DNA from: Actinoplanes sandaracinus
GTDB taxonomy: Bacteria; Actinomycetota; Actinomycetes; Mycobacteriales; Micromonosporaceae
DNA length: 64,000 bases
Reading direction: 5' to 3'
Assembly (NCBI RefSeq): GCF_030009775.1
Contig: NZ_JASCTH010000001.1
Location: 408,909-472,908 of the forward strand
Position 1 is the first letter of the stretch. The number at the start of each line of letters is the position of its first letter. Shown here piece by piece: positions 24,725-34,039 of this stretch. Position numbers and translations under genes: made by a program. The notes under the pieces were generated by a model. The model saw nothing but the letters and a program-made list of their open reading frames with translations. It was not told the DNA's origin and did no database searches.

Positions 24725-25810
24725 TCAGAGGAGTTTGTGCAGGCGTACGAGCGTCTCGTCCGCCTCGGTGACGAGATCGGTGAGCACCTCGGCGACCGGC
24801 CGCACCTCGTTCATCCGCCCGACGATCTGCCCGACCGGCATCGGCACGACCGTCGGGTCCCCGGACGCCATCAGGCGATCGTGGGCCTGCGACACCAGCA
24901 GATTCTGCAACGGCATCGGCAGCGGCGCCGGCGCCTCCCGATCCGACCAGGCCTCGGTCCAGCGGTTGCGGAGCAGCCGGGCCGGTTTACCGGAGTAGAC
25001 CCGGCTGCGGACCGTGTCGCTGGACGACGCCCGCAGCAGGGCTTCGCGCAGCGCCGGCCCGCTCTGGTACTCCGTGGTGCCGAGCCAGACCGAGCCCATC
25101 CAGACGCCGCGGGCGCCGAGCGCGAGGGCGGCGGCGATCTGACGGCCGCTGCCGATGCCGCCGGCGGCCAGGACCGGCACGTCCACCGCGTCCACGACCT
25201 CGGGCACCAGCACCATGCCTGCGATCTCGCCGGTGTGGCCGCCGGCCTCGTACCCCTGGGCGACCACCAGGTCGACTCCGCTCGCGACGTGGCTGCGGGC
25301 GTGGTCGGCGCGGCCGGCCAGGGCGGCGACGAGCAGGCCGCGCTGGTGGGCCTGGGTGATGACGTCGGCCGGTGGTGGGCCGAGCGCGTTGGCGATCAGC
25401 CGCACCGGGTGGTTGAGGGCCACCTCGACGTGGCTGCGGGCGACCGAGTGCAGCCAGCCGAGCACGCCGGGCCGGGTGGACGCGGCGTCGAGCGGTGGCA
25501 CGCCGAGGCGCAGCAGAGTGCTCTCGACGAAGTCCCGGTGTCCGGGAGGGATCATCTTTCCCAGGTCGTCGGGCAGACCTTCGGTGGGAACGCTGCTGGG
25601 CATGACGACGTCGACGCCGTAGGGGCGGCCGCCGGTGGAGTGGTCGAGCCAGGTGAGCACGGTGTCGAGTTCGGCGGCGTCGTTGAAGCGGACGCAGCCC
25701 AGCACGCCGAGCCCGCCGGCCCGGCTGATCGCGGCGACGACGTGCTCGGACGGGCTGAAGCCGACGATCGGGTGCTCGATGCCGAGCAGGTCGCACAGGT
25801 CAGTCCGCAT
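24725..25810 (-). CDS. Nitronate monooxygenase-family flavoprotein
   Basis: 361-aa FMN TIM-barrel enzyme, paralogue of IpdC in this window. The FMN signature is AQGYEAGGHTGEI (about 184-196), then VLAAGGIGSGRQIAAALALGA. Its ATG overlaps the fadD19 stop by 11 bases, so it is the second gene of the KstR-controlled fadD19 unit. Such proteins oxidise nitronates or act on enoyl/keto-CoAs; here a double-bond step on a sterol side chain is plausible but unproven. Confidence 0.82.
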   Translation of the reverse strand: MRTDLCDLLGIEHPIVGFSPSEHVVAAISRAGGLGVLGCVRFNDAAELDTVLTWLDHSTGGRPYGVDVVMPSSVPTEGLPDDLGKMIPPGHRDFVESTLLRLGVPPLDAASTRPGVLGWLHSVARSHVEVALNHPVRLIANALGPPPADVITQAHQRGLLVAALAGRADHARSHVASGVDLVVAQGYEAGGHTGEIAGMVLVPEVVDAVDVPVLAAGGIGSGRQIAAALALGARGVWMGSVWLGTTEYQSGPALREALLRASSSDTVRSRVYSGKPARLLRNRWTEAWSDREAPAPLPMPLQNLLVSQAHDRLMASGDPTVVPMPVGQIVGRMNEVRPVAEVLTDLVTEADETLVRLHKLL

Positions 25811-27383
25811 CGTTCTCCCTCACGTACGTGTGCGCCCACCGGTAGTCGGCTTTGCCGCTGATGGTGCGGGCGATCCGGTCGACCAGCCAGACGGACCGGG
25901 GCACCTTGTATCCGGCGATCCGCTGCCGCACGTGGGCGTCGAGTTCGGAGAGGTCCAGCACGGCGGACGGCCGGGGTTGCACGAGGGCGGCCACCTTCTG
26001 CCCGAGCAGGTCGTCGGGCACACCGATGACCAGGGCGTCGAACACGTCCGGATGGGATTTGAGGGCGCCCTCCACCTCTTCGGGGAAGACCTTCTCGCCG
26101 CCGGTGTTGACGCACGTGTTGCCCCGGCCGAGCAGGGTGATCGTGCCGTCCTCCTCGAGCCGGGCCAGGTCGCCGGGGATCGCGTAGCGGACCCCGTCCA
26201 CCTCGGTGAGCAGCGCGGCCGTCTTGACCGGATCGTTGCGGTAGCCGAGCGGCAGGTGGCCGCCCCGGGCCAGCCGGCCGATCACCCCCGGCGGCGCCTT
26301 GTTGCCGTGGTCGTCGATGACGATCGTGTCGGGGCCGGGCATCACCCGGGGGCCGTCGACGGCGCCGCCTTCCACGTCGGCGACGACGCCGAGGCCGGTG
26401 AACCCGGTCTCGGACGCGCCGATCGCGTCGGTGACCAGGACGTCCGGCAGCGCCAGGATGTACTGCCGTTTCACCGACGGCGAGAACAGCGCGGCACTCG
26501 ACGAGATCGCCATCAGGGACGATCCGTCGTAGCCGCCGGCCAGGTAGGCCTCGATGATCGGCCGGGCCATCGCGTCGCCGATCAGCACCACCACGTTGAC
26601 CTGGCGGCGTTCGATGGTGCGCCACACCTCGTCGGCGTCGAAGTGCGGCAGGAAGACGACCGTGTCACCGCCGAAGAGGGAGGCCAGGGCGGCCCACTGC
26701 GCGTTGCCGTGGATCAGCGGGGCCAGGCAGAGCCGCGTCATCCGCGGCATCTCGGCGCCGCGGCGGCTCTGTGCCCACTCGTCCTCCAGCGGGATGCCGG
26801 ACATGAAGTCGATGCCGCCGCCGAGGACCCGCCAGGCGTCCTCGTGCCGCCACATCACACCTTTGGGGTATCCGGTGGTGCCGCCGGTGTAGAGCAGGTA
26901 GATGTCGTCACCGGAGCGCGGTTCGAAGTCGCGGTCCGGTTTACCGACCGCCAGCGCGTCCTCATAACTGACGCCCGGAATGTCCGCGACAGTGCCGTCC
27001 GGCAGGGCGATCGTGGTCTGCGGAGTGGCCCGCACAGCCTTGACGCGGGCCGAGAACCCACGGTCATGGATCAGCGCGGACAGTGAAGCGTCCTCGAACA
27101 GATACTGCAACTCGTTCTCGACGTAGCGATAGTTGACGTTGACGGCCACGGCACGGAGCTTGTACACGGCGATCATGGCCACCAGGGCCTCGATCGAGTT
27201 GCCCGCGTACAGCCCGACGTGGGCGCCCTTGCCCACTCCTCGACTTTGCAGGAAATGGGCCAATCGGTTGGCGCTCTCCTCCAGCTCCGCGTAGGTGATC
27301 TCACGCTCGCCGCAGGCCACCGCGACGCGATCTCCGAAGGCATCGACCGCGTGCTCGAACAGGTCCGCAATATTGGCCGCCAT
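25800..27383 (-). CDS. fadD19: Steroid side-chain CoA ligase FadD19
   Basis: 527 aa. ANL adenylating enzyme with [20 protein letters not shown] (about 166-185), SETGF, the A8 region [20 protein letters not shown] and Lys in SGKADYRWA. Residue pattern follows FadD19 (Rv3515c) closely along the whole length. FadD19 forms the CoA thioester of the C26 (C27-steroid) carboxylate made by CYP125 and is needed for branched sterol side chains. It is divergent from echA19 across a KstR-like box, as in M. tuberculosis. I start at ATG 27383 ([11 protein letters not shown]); a longer frame to 27419 would cross the operator. Confidence 0.92.
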   Translation of the reverse strand: MAANIADLFEHAVDAFGDRVAVACGEREITYAELEESANRLAHFLQSRGVGKGAHVGLYAGNSIEALVAMIAVYKLRAVAVNVNYRYVENELQYLFEDASLSALIHDRGFSARVKAVRATPQTTIALPDGTVADIPGVSYEDALAVGKPDRDFEPRSGDDIYLLYTGGTTGYPKGVMWRHEDAWRVLGGGIDFMSGIPLEDEWAQSRRGAEMPRMTRLCLAPLIHGNAQWAALASLFGGDTVVFLPHFDADEVWRTIERRQVNVVVLIGDAMARPIIEAYLAGGYDGSSLMAISSSAALFSPSVKRQYILALPDVLVTDAIGASETGFTGLGVVADVEGGAVDGPRVMPGPDTIVIDDHGNKAPPGVIGRLARGGHLPLGYRNDPVKTAALLTEVDGVRYAIPGDLARLEEDGTITLLGRGNTCVNTGGEKVFPEEVEGALKSHPDVFDALVIGVPDDLLGQKVAALVQPRPSAVLDLSELDAHVRQRIAGYKVPRSVWLVDRIARTISGKADYRWAHTYVRENDAD

Positions 27384-27393
27384 CAACGCAAAG

Positions 27394-27407
27394 TAGAACC
27401 TGTTATC
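27394..27407. promoter_or_regulatory. KstR-like operator, one mismatch
   Basis: TAGAACCTGTTATC (reverse GATAACAGGTTCTA) matches TnnAACnnGTTnnA except for one terminal base. It lies between fadD19 (start 27383) and echA19 (start 27446). Confidence 0.7.
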
Positions 27408-27445
27408 GTTCCGAGGCAAGACTTGTGCAGCAGAAGGGAAACCGG

Positions 27446-28225
27446 GTGGACGCCCTCGTCGAACAGCGCGGTCCGATCCTGATCGTCACGATGAACCGGC
27501 CACGGGTCCGCAACGCGCTCTCCCCCGAGATGCTCGCCGTCATGCGCGACGCCTGGGACCGTGCCGACACCGACCCGGAGATCCGGGTCGTGATCCTCAC
27601 CGGGGCCGGCGGCGCCTTCTGCGCCGGCGCCGACCTGCGCGCCATGACCGGCGATCACCCCGGAGACGGCTTCCGCAACGGCGGCGTCGACCTCTCCCGC
27701 ATCGACGCCCTGCTCAAAGGCCGCCGCCTGACCAAACCGCTGATCGCCGCCGTCGAGGGCGCGGCCGTCGCCGGCGGCACCGAAATCCTCCAGGCCACCG
27801 ACGTCCGGGTGGCCGGCGAGAGCGCCCGATTCGGCGTCTCCGAGGCGCGCTGGGGGCTGTTCCCGCTCGGCGGCTCCGCGGTCCGCCTGCCACGCCAGCT
27901 GCCCTACACCGTCGCCGCCGAACTGCTGCTCACCGGCCGCCACCTGACCGCGGCCGAGGCGAAGGAGATCGGCCTGATCGGCCACGTCGTCCCCGACGGC
28001 CAGGCCCTCACGGAGGCGCTTTCGCTGGCGGAGACCATCGCCGCCAATGGGCCCCTGGCGGTCCAGGCGATCCTGCGCACCATCCGCGAGACCGAGGGCC
28101 TGCCCGAGAACGACGCCTTCGCCGTCGAATCGCGCATCGGCATGGAGGTCTTCACCTCCGACGATGCCAAGGAAGGCCCGAGGGCCTTCATCGAGAAGCG
28201 GAAACCCCAGTTCAAAGGCATCTAG
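27446..28225 (+). CDS. echA19: Enoyl-CoA hydratase EchA19
   Basis: 259-aa crotonase. EchA19 hydrates the C22-C23 double bond of 3-oxo-chol-4,22-dien-24-oyl-CoA in the second side-chain beta-oxidation cycle. [12 protein letters not shown] (about 60-71) and [16 protein letters not shown] (about 106-121, with the catalytic Glu region) are visible. The GTG at 27446 (VDALVEQRG) has AAGGGA upstream; an earlier GTG at 27425 is less likely. Divergent pairing with fadD19 is the main support for this specific name. Confidence 0.85.
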   Translation: MDALVEQRGPILIVTMNRPRVRNALSPEMLAVMRDAWDRADTDPEIRVVILTGAGGAFCAGADLRAMTGDHPGDGFRNGGVDLSRIDALLKGRRLTKPLIAAVEGAAVAGGTEILQATDVRVAGESARFGVSEARWGLFPLGGSAVRLPRQLPYTVAAELLLTGRHLTAAEAKEIGLIGHVVPDGQALTEALSLAETIAANGPLAVQAILRTIRETEGLPENDAFAVESRIGMEVFTSDDAKEGPRAFIEKRKPQFKGI

Positions 28226-28363
28226 ATGGCGTACGGCCAGGCGGCCCCACCGAAGATCTGACCGTCCCGCACCACCACGCGACGTGGGCGCCACACCGGA
28301 CCGCAGCGCCCCCGCCGGGCTGCTGCCCACGCACCGGCTGCCCGCTCGAGGGCCCGCGGAACC

Positions 28364-28399
28364 GGTGTGCCCGGCCCCGACGTGCGGGGGCCGGGCACA
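28364..28399. terminator. Bidirectional hairpin between convergent genes
   Basis: GTGTGCCCGGCCCC (28364-28377) pairs perfectly with GGGGCCGGGCACAC (28386-28399) around an 8-base loop. It lies between the ends of echA19 and the M23 peptidase gene. No T-run is present, as is common in high-GC actinobacteria. Confidence 0.75.
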
Positions 28400-28423
28400 C
28401 GGGACTGCTGTGGACCGTACGAA

Positions 28424-29116
28424 CTAGGCCTTGCAGTTCTTCTTCTTGTTCCAGGCCTTGACGGCGGCGGCGGGGCTCTTCTGGCCGCCCTTGCGCCACG
28501 AGGTCAGGTATGTCGCGGGCCAGACCACGCCCCGGCGGACCTTCCAGTCGCCGGTCTTCTTGCACGACGGCGAGATGCCGTAGTGCACGTGGCAGACGCC
28601 GCTGGAGTTGCCGGTCTTGCCGACCTTGCCGACCTGCTGGCCGACCTTGACGCGGACGCCCTTCTTGAGGCCGGCCGACACCACGCTCAGGTGCGAGCCG
28701 TAGTAGCGGACACCGTCGTCACCGAGGATCGAGACGAACTTGCCGCCGTTGAGCGGGCCGTCCGGCTTCTTCTTGCTGTACCGGTCGACCCGGCTGATCT
28801 CCAGCACCACGCCACTGGTGGTGGCCAGGAACGGCTTGCCGCAGGCGGCGAAGATGTCCGTCGCCGGGTAGCCCGAGTGGGTCTTGTGATACGAGACGTT
28901 CTTCCCCTTCACCGGGAAGGCGTACTTGTGCTTGGCAGCCGCCGCGACGGCGGTCACCGTCGTCGCCGCGGCCAGTTCGATCTGCGCGGGAGCCGTTTCG
29001 ACCGCCGGCGCCGGCGCGGACACCGGGTCCGCGGGCGCCACCGGGGGTTCACCGGCGCCGCTTCCGGCCAGCACGGCCAGAGCGGTGAGCCCGGTCAGGT
29101 AGGGATGGAATCGCAT
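28424..29116 (-). CDS. Secreted M23 (LytM-like) peptidase
   Basis: 230 aa. A short signal peptide (about residues 1-22), then a Pro/Ala-rich stretch, then a lysostaphin-type domain. Zinc ligands are seen as His80 and Asp87 in THSGYPATDIF and His178 in HVHYG (His176 catalytic). It probably cuts peptidoglycan cross-bridges in the wall. The spacing HSGYPATD belongs to an actinobacterial subgroup. Codon use is typical, and the many Lys (KKGVRVKVGQQ, KKKN) suggest wall binding by charge. It interrupts the steroid cluster with no obvious metabolic link. Confidence 0.87.
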   Translation of the reverse strand: MRFHPYLTGLTALAVLAGSGAGEPPVAPADPVSAPAPAVETAPAQIELAAATTVTAVAAAAKHKYAFPVKGKNVSYHKTHSGYPATDIFAACGKPFLATTSGVVLEISRVDRYSKKKPDGPLNGGKFVSILGDDGVRYYGSHLSVVSAGLKKGVRVKVGQQVGKVGKTGNSSGVCHVHYGISPSCKKTGDWKVRRGVVWPATYLTSWRKGGQKSPAAAVKAWNKKKNCKA

Positions 29117-29277
29117 CGCGCCACCTTAGGCAGACAGTGCCAGCCGCGCTGTCCCCACCCCAACCCACCCAGCCGTAGCGGGCACGCGTCGAACGGGTGC
29201 CTTGACGTTTGTGGGCTACGGCTGAGGTGGTGTCGCTCCGGCTGGGACCGACTCGGGCCGGGGGCGGGGTGGGTGGG

Positions 29278-30825
29278 TCAGATCGCTCGGTCGCGGCCGG
29301 ACCAGTAGGGGGCTCGGAGGAGGCGTTTGTACAGCTTGCCGTTGGGGTCGCGGGGCAGCGCGGTCACGTAGTCGACGGTACGGGGCAGCTTGAAACGGGC
29401 CAGACGGCCGCCGAGGAAGGCGAGCAGCTCGGTGGTGAGGGCGGGGCCGGGGGTGACGCCGGGCGCCGGCTCGACGACCGCCTTGATCTCCTCGCCCCAC
29501 TCGTCGTGCGGAATGCCGAAGACCGCGGCGTCGGCGACGGCGGGGTGGACGGCCAGCTCGTTCTCGATCTCCGCCGGGTAGACGTTCACGCCACCGGTGA
29601 TGATCACGTCGCTGGCCCGGTCGCACAGGAAGAGGTAGCCGTCCTCGTCGAGGTAGCCGATGTCGCCGACGGTGAACATGCGGTCCCGCCACGAGGCGCG
29701 GGTCTTCTCGGCGTCGCCGTGGTACTCGAAGGTGGCGTCGCCCATCTGCAGGTAGACGGTGCCGGGCTCACCGGGCGGCAGGTCCTTGCCGTCATCGTCG
29801 AGGACCCGGACCCGGGAGCCGGGCCAGGCGCGGCCGACCGAGCCGGGGCGGGCCAGCCACTCGGTGGCGTTGATCAGGGTGCCGCCGCCCTCGGAGGCCG
29901 CGTAGTACTCGATCACCACGGGACCGAACCAGTCGAGCATCTCCCGTTTCACCGGCTGCGGGCAGGGCGCCGCGCCGTGGATCATCGCGCGCATCGAGGA
30001 GACGTCGACCTGCGACCGGAACGACGACGGCAGGGCGAGCAGGCGGCGGAACTGGGTGGGAACCATGTGGCTGTGGGTGACGCGGTGCCGTTCGATGAGA
30101 CGCAGGAACTCCGAGGCGTCCCAGTGGTCCATCACCACGACGGTGTGGCCGAACTGGAGCGAGATGACCGCGAAGTTCATCACGGCCGTGTGGTAGAGCG
30201 GCGAGCAGCACAGATGCACGTGGTCGTCGAAGGGGCGCAGCCCGAAGAGGCCGAAGAACCACAGCGAGACCGGCGCCACCTGGTCCGGGTCGAGGCCGGG
30301 CAGCGGGCGGCGCACCCCTTTGGGGCGGCCGGACGTGCCGGACGTGTAGACCATGAGCGCGCCGAGCGTACGCGGCGATGGTCTGCCTGATCCGGACGTG
30401 CCGAGAGTGTCCAGGGAGCGGAAGCCGGGGATGCCGCCGGCCGCGAAGCAGGCCGCGCCGGGAAGGGCGGCCTCGGCGGCGGCGTCGCGTGCCAGGTCGG
30501 TGAAGCGTGCGTGCGAGAGGAACGCGCGGGCGCCGCTGTCGCGCAGGATGTAGCCGAGTTCGGCGGCGGTGAGATGCCAGTTCAGCGGCACGACGTGCAG
30601 GCCGATCTGGACCGCCGCGTAGTAGGCGGTGAGGATGTCGGCGCCGTTCGGCAGGAGCAGGGCGACGGTGTCGCCGGCGCGGAGCCCGGCGTCGTGCAGG
30701 CCGCGCCCGATCCGGTCGGCCTCGGCGGCCAGTTCGCCGTAGGTGAGTGTGCGGCCGCCCGGCTCGACGATGGCCGTGAGCTGCGGGCGCTCGGCCGCGA
30801 TGTTCCACATCCCGATGCCGGTCAT
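29278..30825 (-). CDS. Acyl-CoA synthetase (FadD family)
   Basis: 515 aa. ANL motifs: MVYTSGTSGRPKGVRRP (about 159-175), YYAASEGGGT, the YHGDAEKT/GDIGYLDEDGYLF hinge, CDRASDVIITGGVNVYPAEI and Lys in DPNGKLYKRLL. It is divergent from the DUF35-ltp4-ltp3 operon, with a perfect KstR box between. A role in activating a sterol side-chain acid, perhaps C24-branched, fits. It does not resemble FadD17 closely enough to use that name. Confidence 0.85.
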   Translation of the reverse strand: MTGIGMWNIAAERPQLTAIVEPGGRTLTYGELAAEADRIGRGLHDAGLRAGDTVALLLPNGADILTAYYAAVQIGLHVVPLNWHLTAAELGYILRDSGARAFLSHARFTDLARDAAAEAALPGAACFAAGGIPGFRSLDTLGTSGSGRPSPRTLGALMVYTSGTSGRPKGVRRPLPGLDPDQVAPVSLWFFGLFGLRPFDDHVHLCCSPLYHTAVMNFAVISLQFGHTVVVMDHWDASEFLRLIERHRVTHSHMVPTQFRRLLALPSSFRSQVDVSSMRAMIHGAAPCPQPVKREMLDWFGPVVIEYYAASEGGGTLINATEWLARPGSVGRAWPGSRVRVLDDDGKDLPPGEPGTVYLQMGDATFEYHGDAEKTRASWRDRMFTVGDIGYLDEDGYLFLCDRASDVIITGGVNVYPAEIENELAVHPAVADAAVFGIPHDEWGEEIKAVVEPAPGVTPGPALTTELLAFLGGRLARFKLPRTVDYVTALPRDPNGKLYKRLLRAPYWSGRDRAI

Positions 30826-30835
30826 GCCGTGACTC

Positions 30836-30849
30836 TATAACTCGTTCCA
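30836..30849. promoter_or_regulatory. KstR operator
   Basis: TATAACTCGTTCCA fits TnnAACnnGTTnnA exactly. It lies 10 bases upstream of the fadD start and 66 bases before the DUF35 gene. Confidence 0.72.
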
Positions 30850-30915
30850 TCGATAAAAAAGCCGTTGCCACCGCGTTCTTGCCCGGCAAAGTTGCAACGT
30901 GTTTCACTCAGTCTC

Positions 30916-31905
30916 GTGGATACGCTCTCAGCGCCGCTCACCATCGCGTTCGACTACACGCGCTCGCTCGGGCCGGTGCTGGGCCGGTTCATGGCGGGGC
31001 TGCGCGAGCGGCGGGTGCTGGGCGGGCGGACCTCGGACGGTCGGGTGCACGTGCCGCCGCTGGAGTACGACCCGGTGACGCTCACGCCGGTGACCGACCT
31101 CGTCGAGGTCTCCCCCACCGGGACCGTGGTGACCTGGACCTGGACCGATCATCCTCGCGAAGGACAGCCGCTGGACCGGCCGTTCGGGTGGGCGCTGATC
31201 CGGCTCGACGGGGCGGACACCGCGCTGCTGCACGCGGTCGACGCCGGGTCGGCGGAGGTCATGCGCACCGGGATGCGGGTGCGGATCCGGTGGGCCGTGG
31301 ACCGGACCGGCCACATCAACGACATCGAGTGCTTCGAGCCCGGAGACGGCCCGCCGGCGCAGGATGCGAGGGACGGACAGCCGGCACAAACGGCGAGGGA
31401 CGGACCGCAGGCGCAGACGGCGAGGGAACCCGTCACGATCATGACTACGCCGATCCGGCTGCACTACCGGCACACCACGTCGGCCGAGGAGGACGGATAC
31501 CTGCGGGCACTCGCCGACGGGCGGATCATCGGGCAGCGCTGCCCGGCCTGCCGGAAGGTCTACGTGCCACCACGGGTCTGCCCGGCCTGCGGGATCGCGC
31601 CGGACGAGGTCGTGCCGGTCGCCGACCGTGGCACGGTCACCACGTTCTGCGTGGTCAACGTGCCGTTCGCGGGGCAGCGGCTGACACCGCCGTACGTCGT
31701 CGCGCAGGTGCTGCTGGACGGCGCGGACATCCCGGTGCCGCATCTGATCCTCGGCGTTCCGGCCGAGGCGGTACGGATGGGGCTGCGGGTGGCGGCCGTC
31801 TGGCGGGACCGGTCCGCGTGGGCGACGACCCCGGAGAACATCGACCACTTCGAGCCGAGCGGCGAGCCGGACGCGCCCTACGAGTCGTTTGCCGAACACC
31901 TATGA
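30916..31905 (+). CDS. Duplicated DUF35 (zinc ribbon/OB-fold) protein, Rv3521-like
   Basis: 329 aa. An N-terminal OB-fold part (about 1-150) is joined by a degenerate repeat linker (about 150-172, DGxPAQTARDG units) to a second part with a zinc ribbon RCPACRKVYVPPRVCPACG (CxxC-x10-CxxC) and OB-fold. DUF35 proteins such as ChsH2 dock onto thiolase-fold aldolases. Order and type match Rv3521-Rv3522-Rv3523, so it should be the partner of Ltp4/Ltp3. The GTG at 30916 is chosen; its stop overlaps the ltp4 ATG. Confidence 0.85.
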   Translation: MDTLSAPLTIAFDYTRSLGPVLGRFMAGLRERRVLGGRTSDGRVHVPPLEYDPVTLTPVTDLVEVSPTGTVVTWTWTDHPREGQPLDRPFGWALIRLDGADTALLHAVDAGSAEVMRTGMRVRIRWAVDRTGHINDIECFEPGDGPPAQDARDGQPAQTARDGPQAQTAREPVTIMTTPIRLHYRHTTSAEEDGYLRALADGRIIGQRCPACRKVYVPPRVCPACGIAPDEVVPVADRGTVTTFCVVNVPFAGQRLTPPYVVAQVLLDGADIPVPHLILGVPAEAVRMGLRVAAVWRDRSAWATTPENIDHFEPSGEPDAPYESFAEHL

Positions 31906-32888
31906 ACGAGGTCGCGGTCATCGGGTTCGCGCGGTCGGATCGATCGGTCACGACCAGCGGGGTGGAGACGCTCGTCCCGGTCTTCGAGCAGGCGCTCGGG
32001 CAGGCCGGTCTGGGGCGGCGCGAGATCGACTTCTGGTGCTCCGGGTCGTCGGACTATCTGGCCGGGCGGGCGTTCTCGTTCGTCAGCGCGGTCGACGCGA
32101 TCGGGGCGGTGCCACCGATCTGCGAGTCGCACGTGGAGATGGACGCGGCCTGGGCGCTGTACGAGGCGTACGTCAAGATCCTGGCCGGGGAGGCGGAGAC
32201 CGCCCTGGTGTACGGGTTCGGCAAGGGCACGGCCGGCGAACTGGACCGGGTGCTGGCGCTGCAACTGGACCCGTACACGGTGGCGCCGCTGTGGCCGGAC
32301 GCGACCGGGGTGGCGGCGTTGCAGGCCCGGCTCGCACTGGACGCCGGGATGTTCAGCGAGCGGGACATGGCCCTGGTGGCGGCGCAGCGGGAGGAGGCCT
32401 CTTGCGTGGAGGCGTTGCTCGATCGCCCGTACACCTCCATGCCGTTGCGCGAGCACGACGCCGCGAGAGTCGCGGACGGGGCGTCGGCCGTGGTCCTGGC
32501 CGCGGCCGACCGGGTGCGCGGAAGGCGCGCCGCCTGGATCTCGGGGATCGCGCATCGCGTCGATCCGCAGGGGCTCGGCGAGCGGGACCTGACCGCCGTG
32601 CCGTCGGCGACCGGCGCCGCACGCGCCGCGGGCCTGGGCGCGGACGTCGACGTGGTGGCGTTGCACGCCCCGTTCACCCATCAGGAGCTGCTGCTTCTGC
32701 GGGCGCTGGGGTTGCCGCGGTCGACGCGGCGATGCCCCTTCCCGGCCCATGCCATGTTCTCGGCCGGCCTGTCGCGGATCGGCGCGGCGGCCGGGGAGGT
32801 CATGTCGGGACGCGCCGCGACCGCCGCCGCTCATGCGACGAGCGGCCCGGCGTTGCAGCAGAACCTCGTAGTCGTGCTGGAGGCGTGA
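31902..32888 (+). CDS. ltp4: Thiolase-fold sterol aldolase Ltp4
   Basis: 328 aa. Thiolase-superfamily protein of the SCP-x type. The usual nucleophilic Cys is absent: the corresponding segment reads SHVEMDAAWALYEA, consistent with the Ltp group acting as retro-aldolases rather than thiolases. In Rhodococcus, ltp3 and ltp4 are needed to remove C24-branched side chains of phytosterols. ATGA overlap with the DUF35 gene and TGATG overlap with ltp3 show tight coupling. Confidence 0.83.
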   Translation: MNEVAVIGFARSDRSVTTSGVETLVPVFEQALGQAGLGRREIDFWCSGSSDYLAGRAFSFVSAVDAIGAVPPICESHVEMDAAWALYEAYVKILAGEAETALVYGFGKGTAGELDRVLALQLDPYTVAPLWPDATGVAALQARLALDAGMFSERDMALVAAQREEASCVEALLDRPYTSMPLREHDAARVADGASAVVLAAADRVRGRRAAWISGIAHRVDPQGLGERDLTAVPSATGAARAAGLGADVDVVALHAPFTHQELLLLRALGLPRSTRRCPFPAHAMFSAGLSRIGAAAGEVMSGRAATAAAHATSGPALQQNLVVVLEA

Positions 32889-34039
32889 TGCGGCGGGCGG
32901 CAGTGCTCGGGACCGGGCAGACGCGACACGGGACCCGGCGGACCGATGTGTCGATGACCGGGCTGTGCCGGGAGGCGATCGACCGGGCGCTGGCCGACGC
33001 CGGAACGGACTGGTCACAGATCGACGCGGTGGTGCTGGGGAAGGCCCCGGACCTGTTCGAGGGCGTGATGATGCCGGAACTGTTCCTGGCGGCGTCGATC
33101 GGCGCCGCCGGGAAGCCGCTGCTGCGGGTGCACACCGCCGGTTCGGTGGGCGGGGCCACGGCGATCGTGGCGACCAGCCTGGTGCGAGCCGGAGTGCACC
33201 GGCGGGTGCTGGCGGTGGCGTTCGAGAAGCAGTCGGAGTCGAACGCCATGTGGGCCCTGTCGATCCAGCCGCCGTTCAGCGCGCCGATCACCGCGGGCGC
33301 GGGCGGGTACTTCGCGCCGCACATCCGGTCGTACATCCGCCGTTCCGGCGCACCCTCGCACATCGGGGCGATGGTCGCGGTGAAGGACCGGCGCAACGGC
33401 GCCCTCAATCCCTACGCGCACCTGCGGCAACCCGAGATCACGCTGGAGTCGGTGCAGGAGTCGCGGATGCTGTGGGACCCGATCCGGTTCGACGAGACGT
33501 GCCCCTCGTCGGACGGCGCCTGTGCCGTCGTGATCGGGGACGAGGCGGCGGCCTCGTCCAGCGATCGCCAGGTGGCGTGGATCAGGGCGACGGCCATGCG
33601 GACCGAGCCGACGTTCTACTCCGGCAAGGATCACGTCAATCCGCGGGCGGGGGCCGAGGCGGCCGCCGCTCTCTGGGCGGCGGCCGGGATCAAGGATCCG
33701 CTGAACGAGGTCGACGTCGCCGAGCTCTACGTGCCCTTCTCGTGGTTCGAGCCGATGTGGCTGGAAAATGTCGGATTCGTCAGACCAGGGCAGGGCTGGA
33801 AGTTCGTCGAGTCCGGCGAGACTTCCCGGGACGGCTGCCTGCCCGTCAATCCGTCCGGTGGGGTGCTCTGCTCGAACCCGATCGGCGCGTCCGGGCTGCT
33901 GCGCTTCGCCGAAGCGGCGATGCAGGTGATGGGCCGGGCCGGTGAACACCAGGTGACGGGCGCCGCGACGGCGCTCGGCCACGCCTACGGGGGCGGATCT
34001 CAGTTCTTTTCGATGTGGGTGGTGGGGAGAAACCCGTGA
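32888..34039 (+). CDS. ltp3: Thiolase-fold sterol aldolase Ltp3
   Basis: 383 aa, usual length for Ltp3 (Rv3523). Thiolase-fold signatures GTGQTRHGTRR, the helix start RVHTAGSVGGATAIVA where a thiolase would have Cys, and GHAYGGGSQFFSMWV at the end. The missing Cys supports aldol cleavage of the beta-hydroxy-acyl-CoA of branched side chains, with Ltp4 and the DUF35 protein. Its stop overlaps the GTG of the cholesterol oxidase gene. Confidence 0.85.
   Translation: MRRAAVLGTGQTRHGTRRTDVSMTGLCREAIDRALADAGTDWSQIDAVVLGKAPDLFEGVMMPELFLAASIGAAGKPLLRVHTAGSVGGATAIVATSLVRAGVHRRVLAVAFEKQSESNAMWALSIQPPFSAPITAGAGGYFAPHIRSYIRRSGAPSHIGAMVAVKDRRNGALNPYAHLRQPEITLESVQESRMLWDPIRFDETCPSSDGACAVVIGDEAAASSSDRQVAWIRATAMRTEPTFYSGKDHVNPRAGAEAAAALWAAAGIKDPLNEVDVAELYVPFSWFEPMWLENVGFVRPGQGWKFVESGETSRDGCLPVNPSGGVLCSNPIGASGLLRFAEAAMQVMGRAGEHQVTGAATALGHAYGGGSQFFSMWVVGRNP

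Noticed and set aside
29278..30825. Naming this synthetase fadD17
   Set aside because: KstR control fits, but the motifs and length do not follow FadD17 beyond the general ANL pattern, so no symbol is given.
30879..31901. Long plus-frame extension upstream of ltp4
   Set aside because: Out of frame with the DUF35 gene that covers it; Arg/Gly/Ala-rich shadow. The ATG at 31902 is the real ltp4 start.
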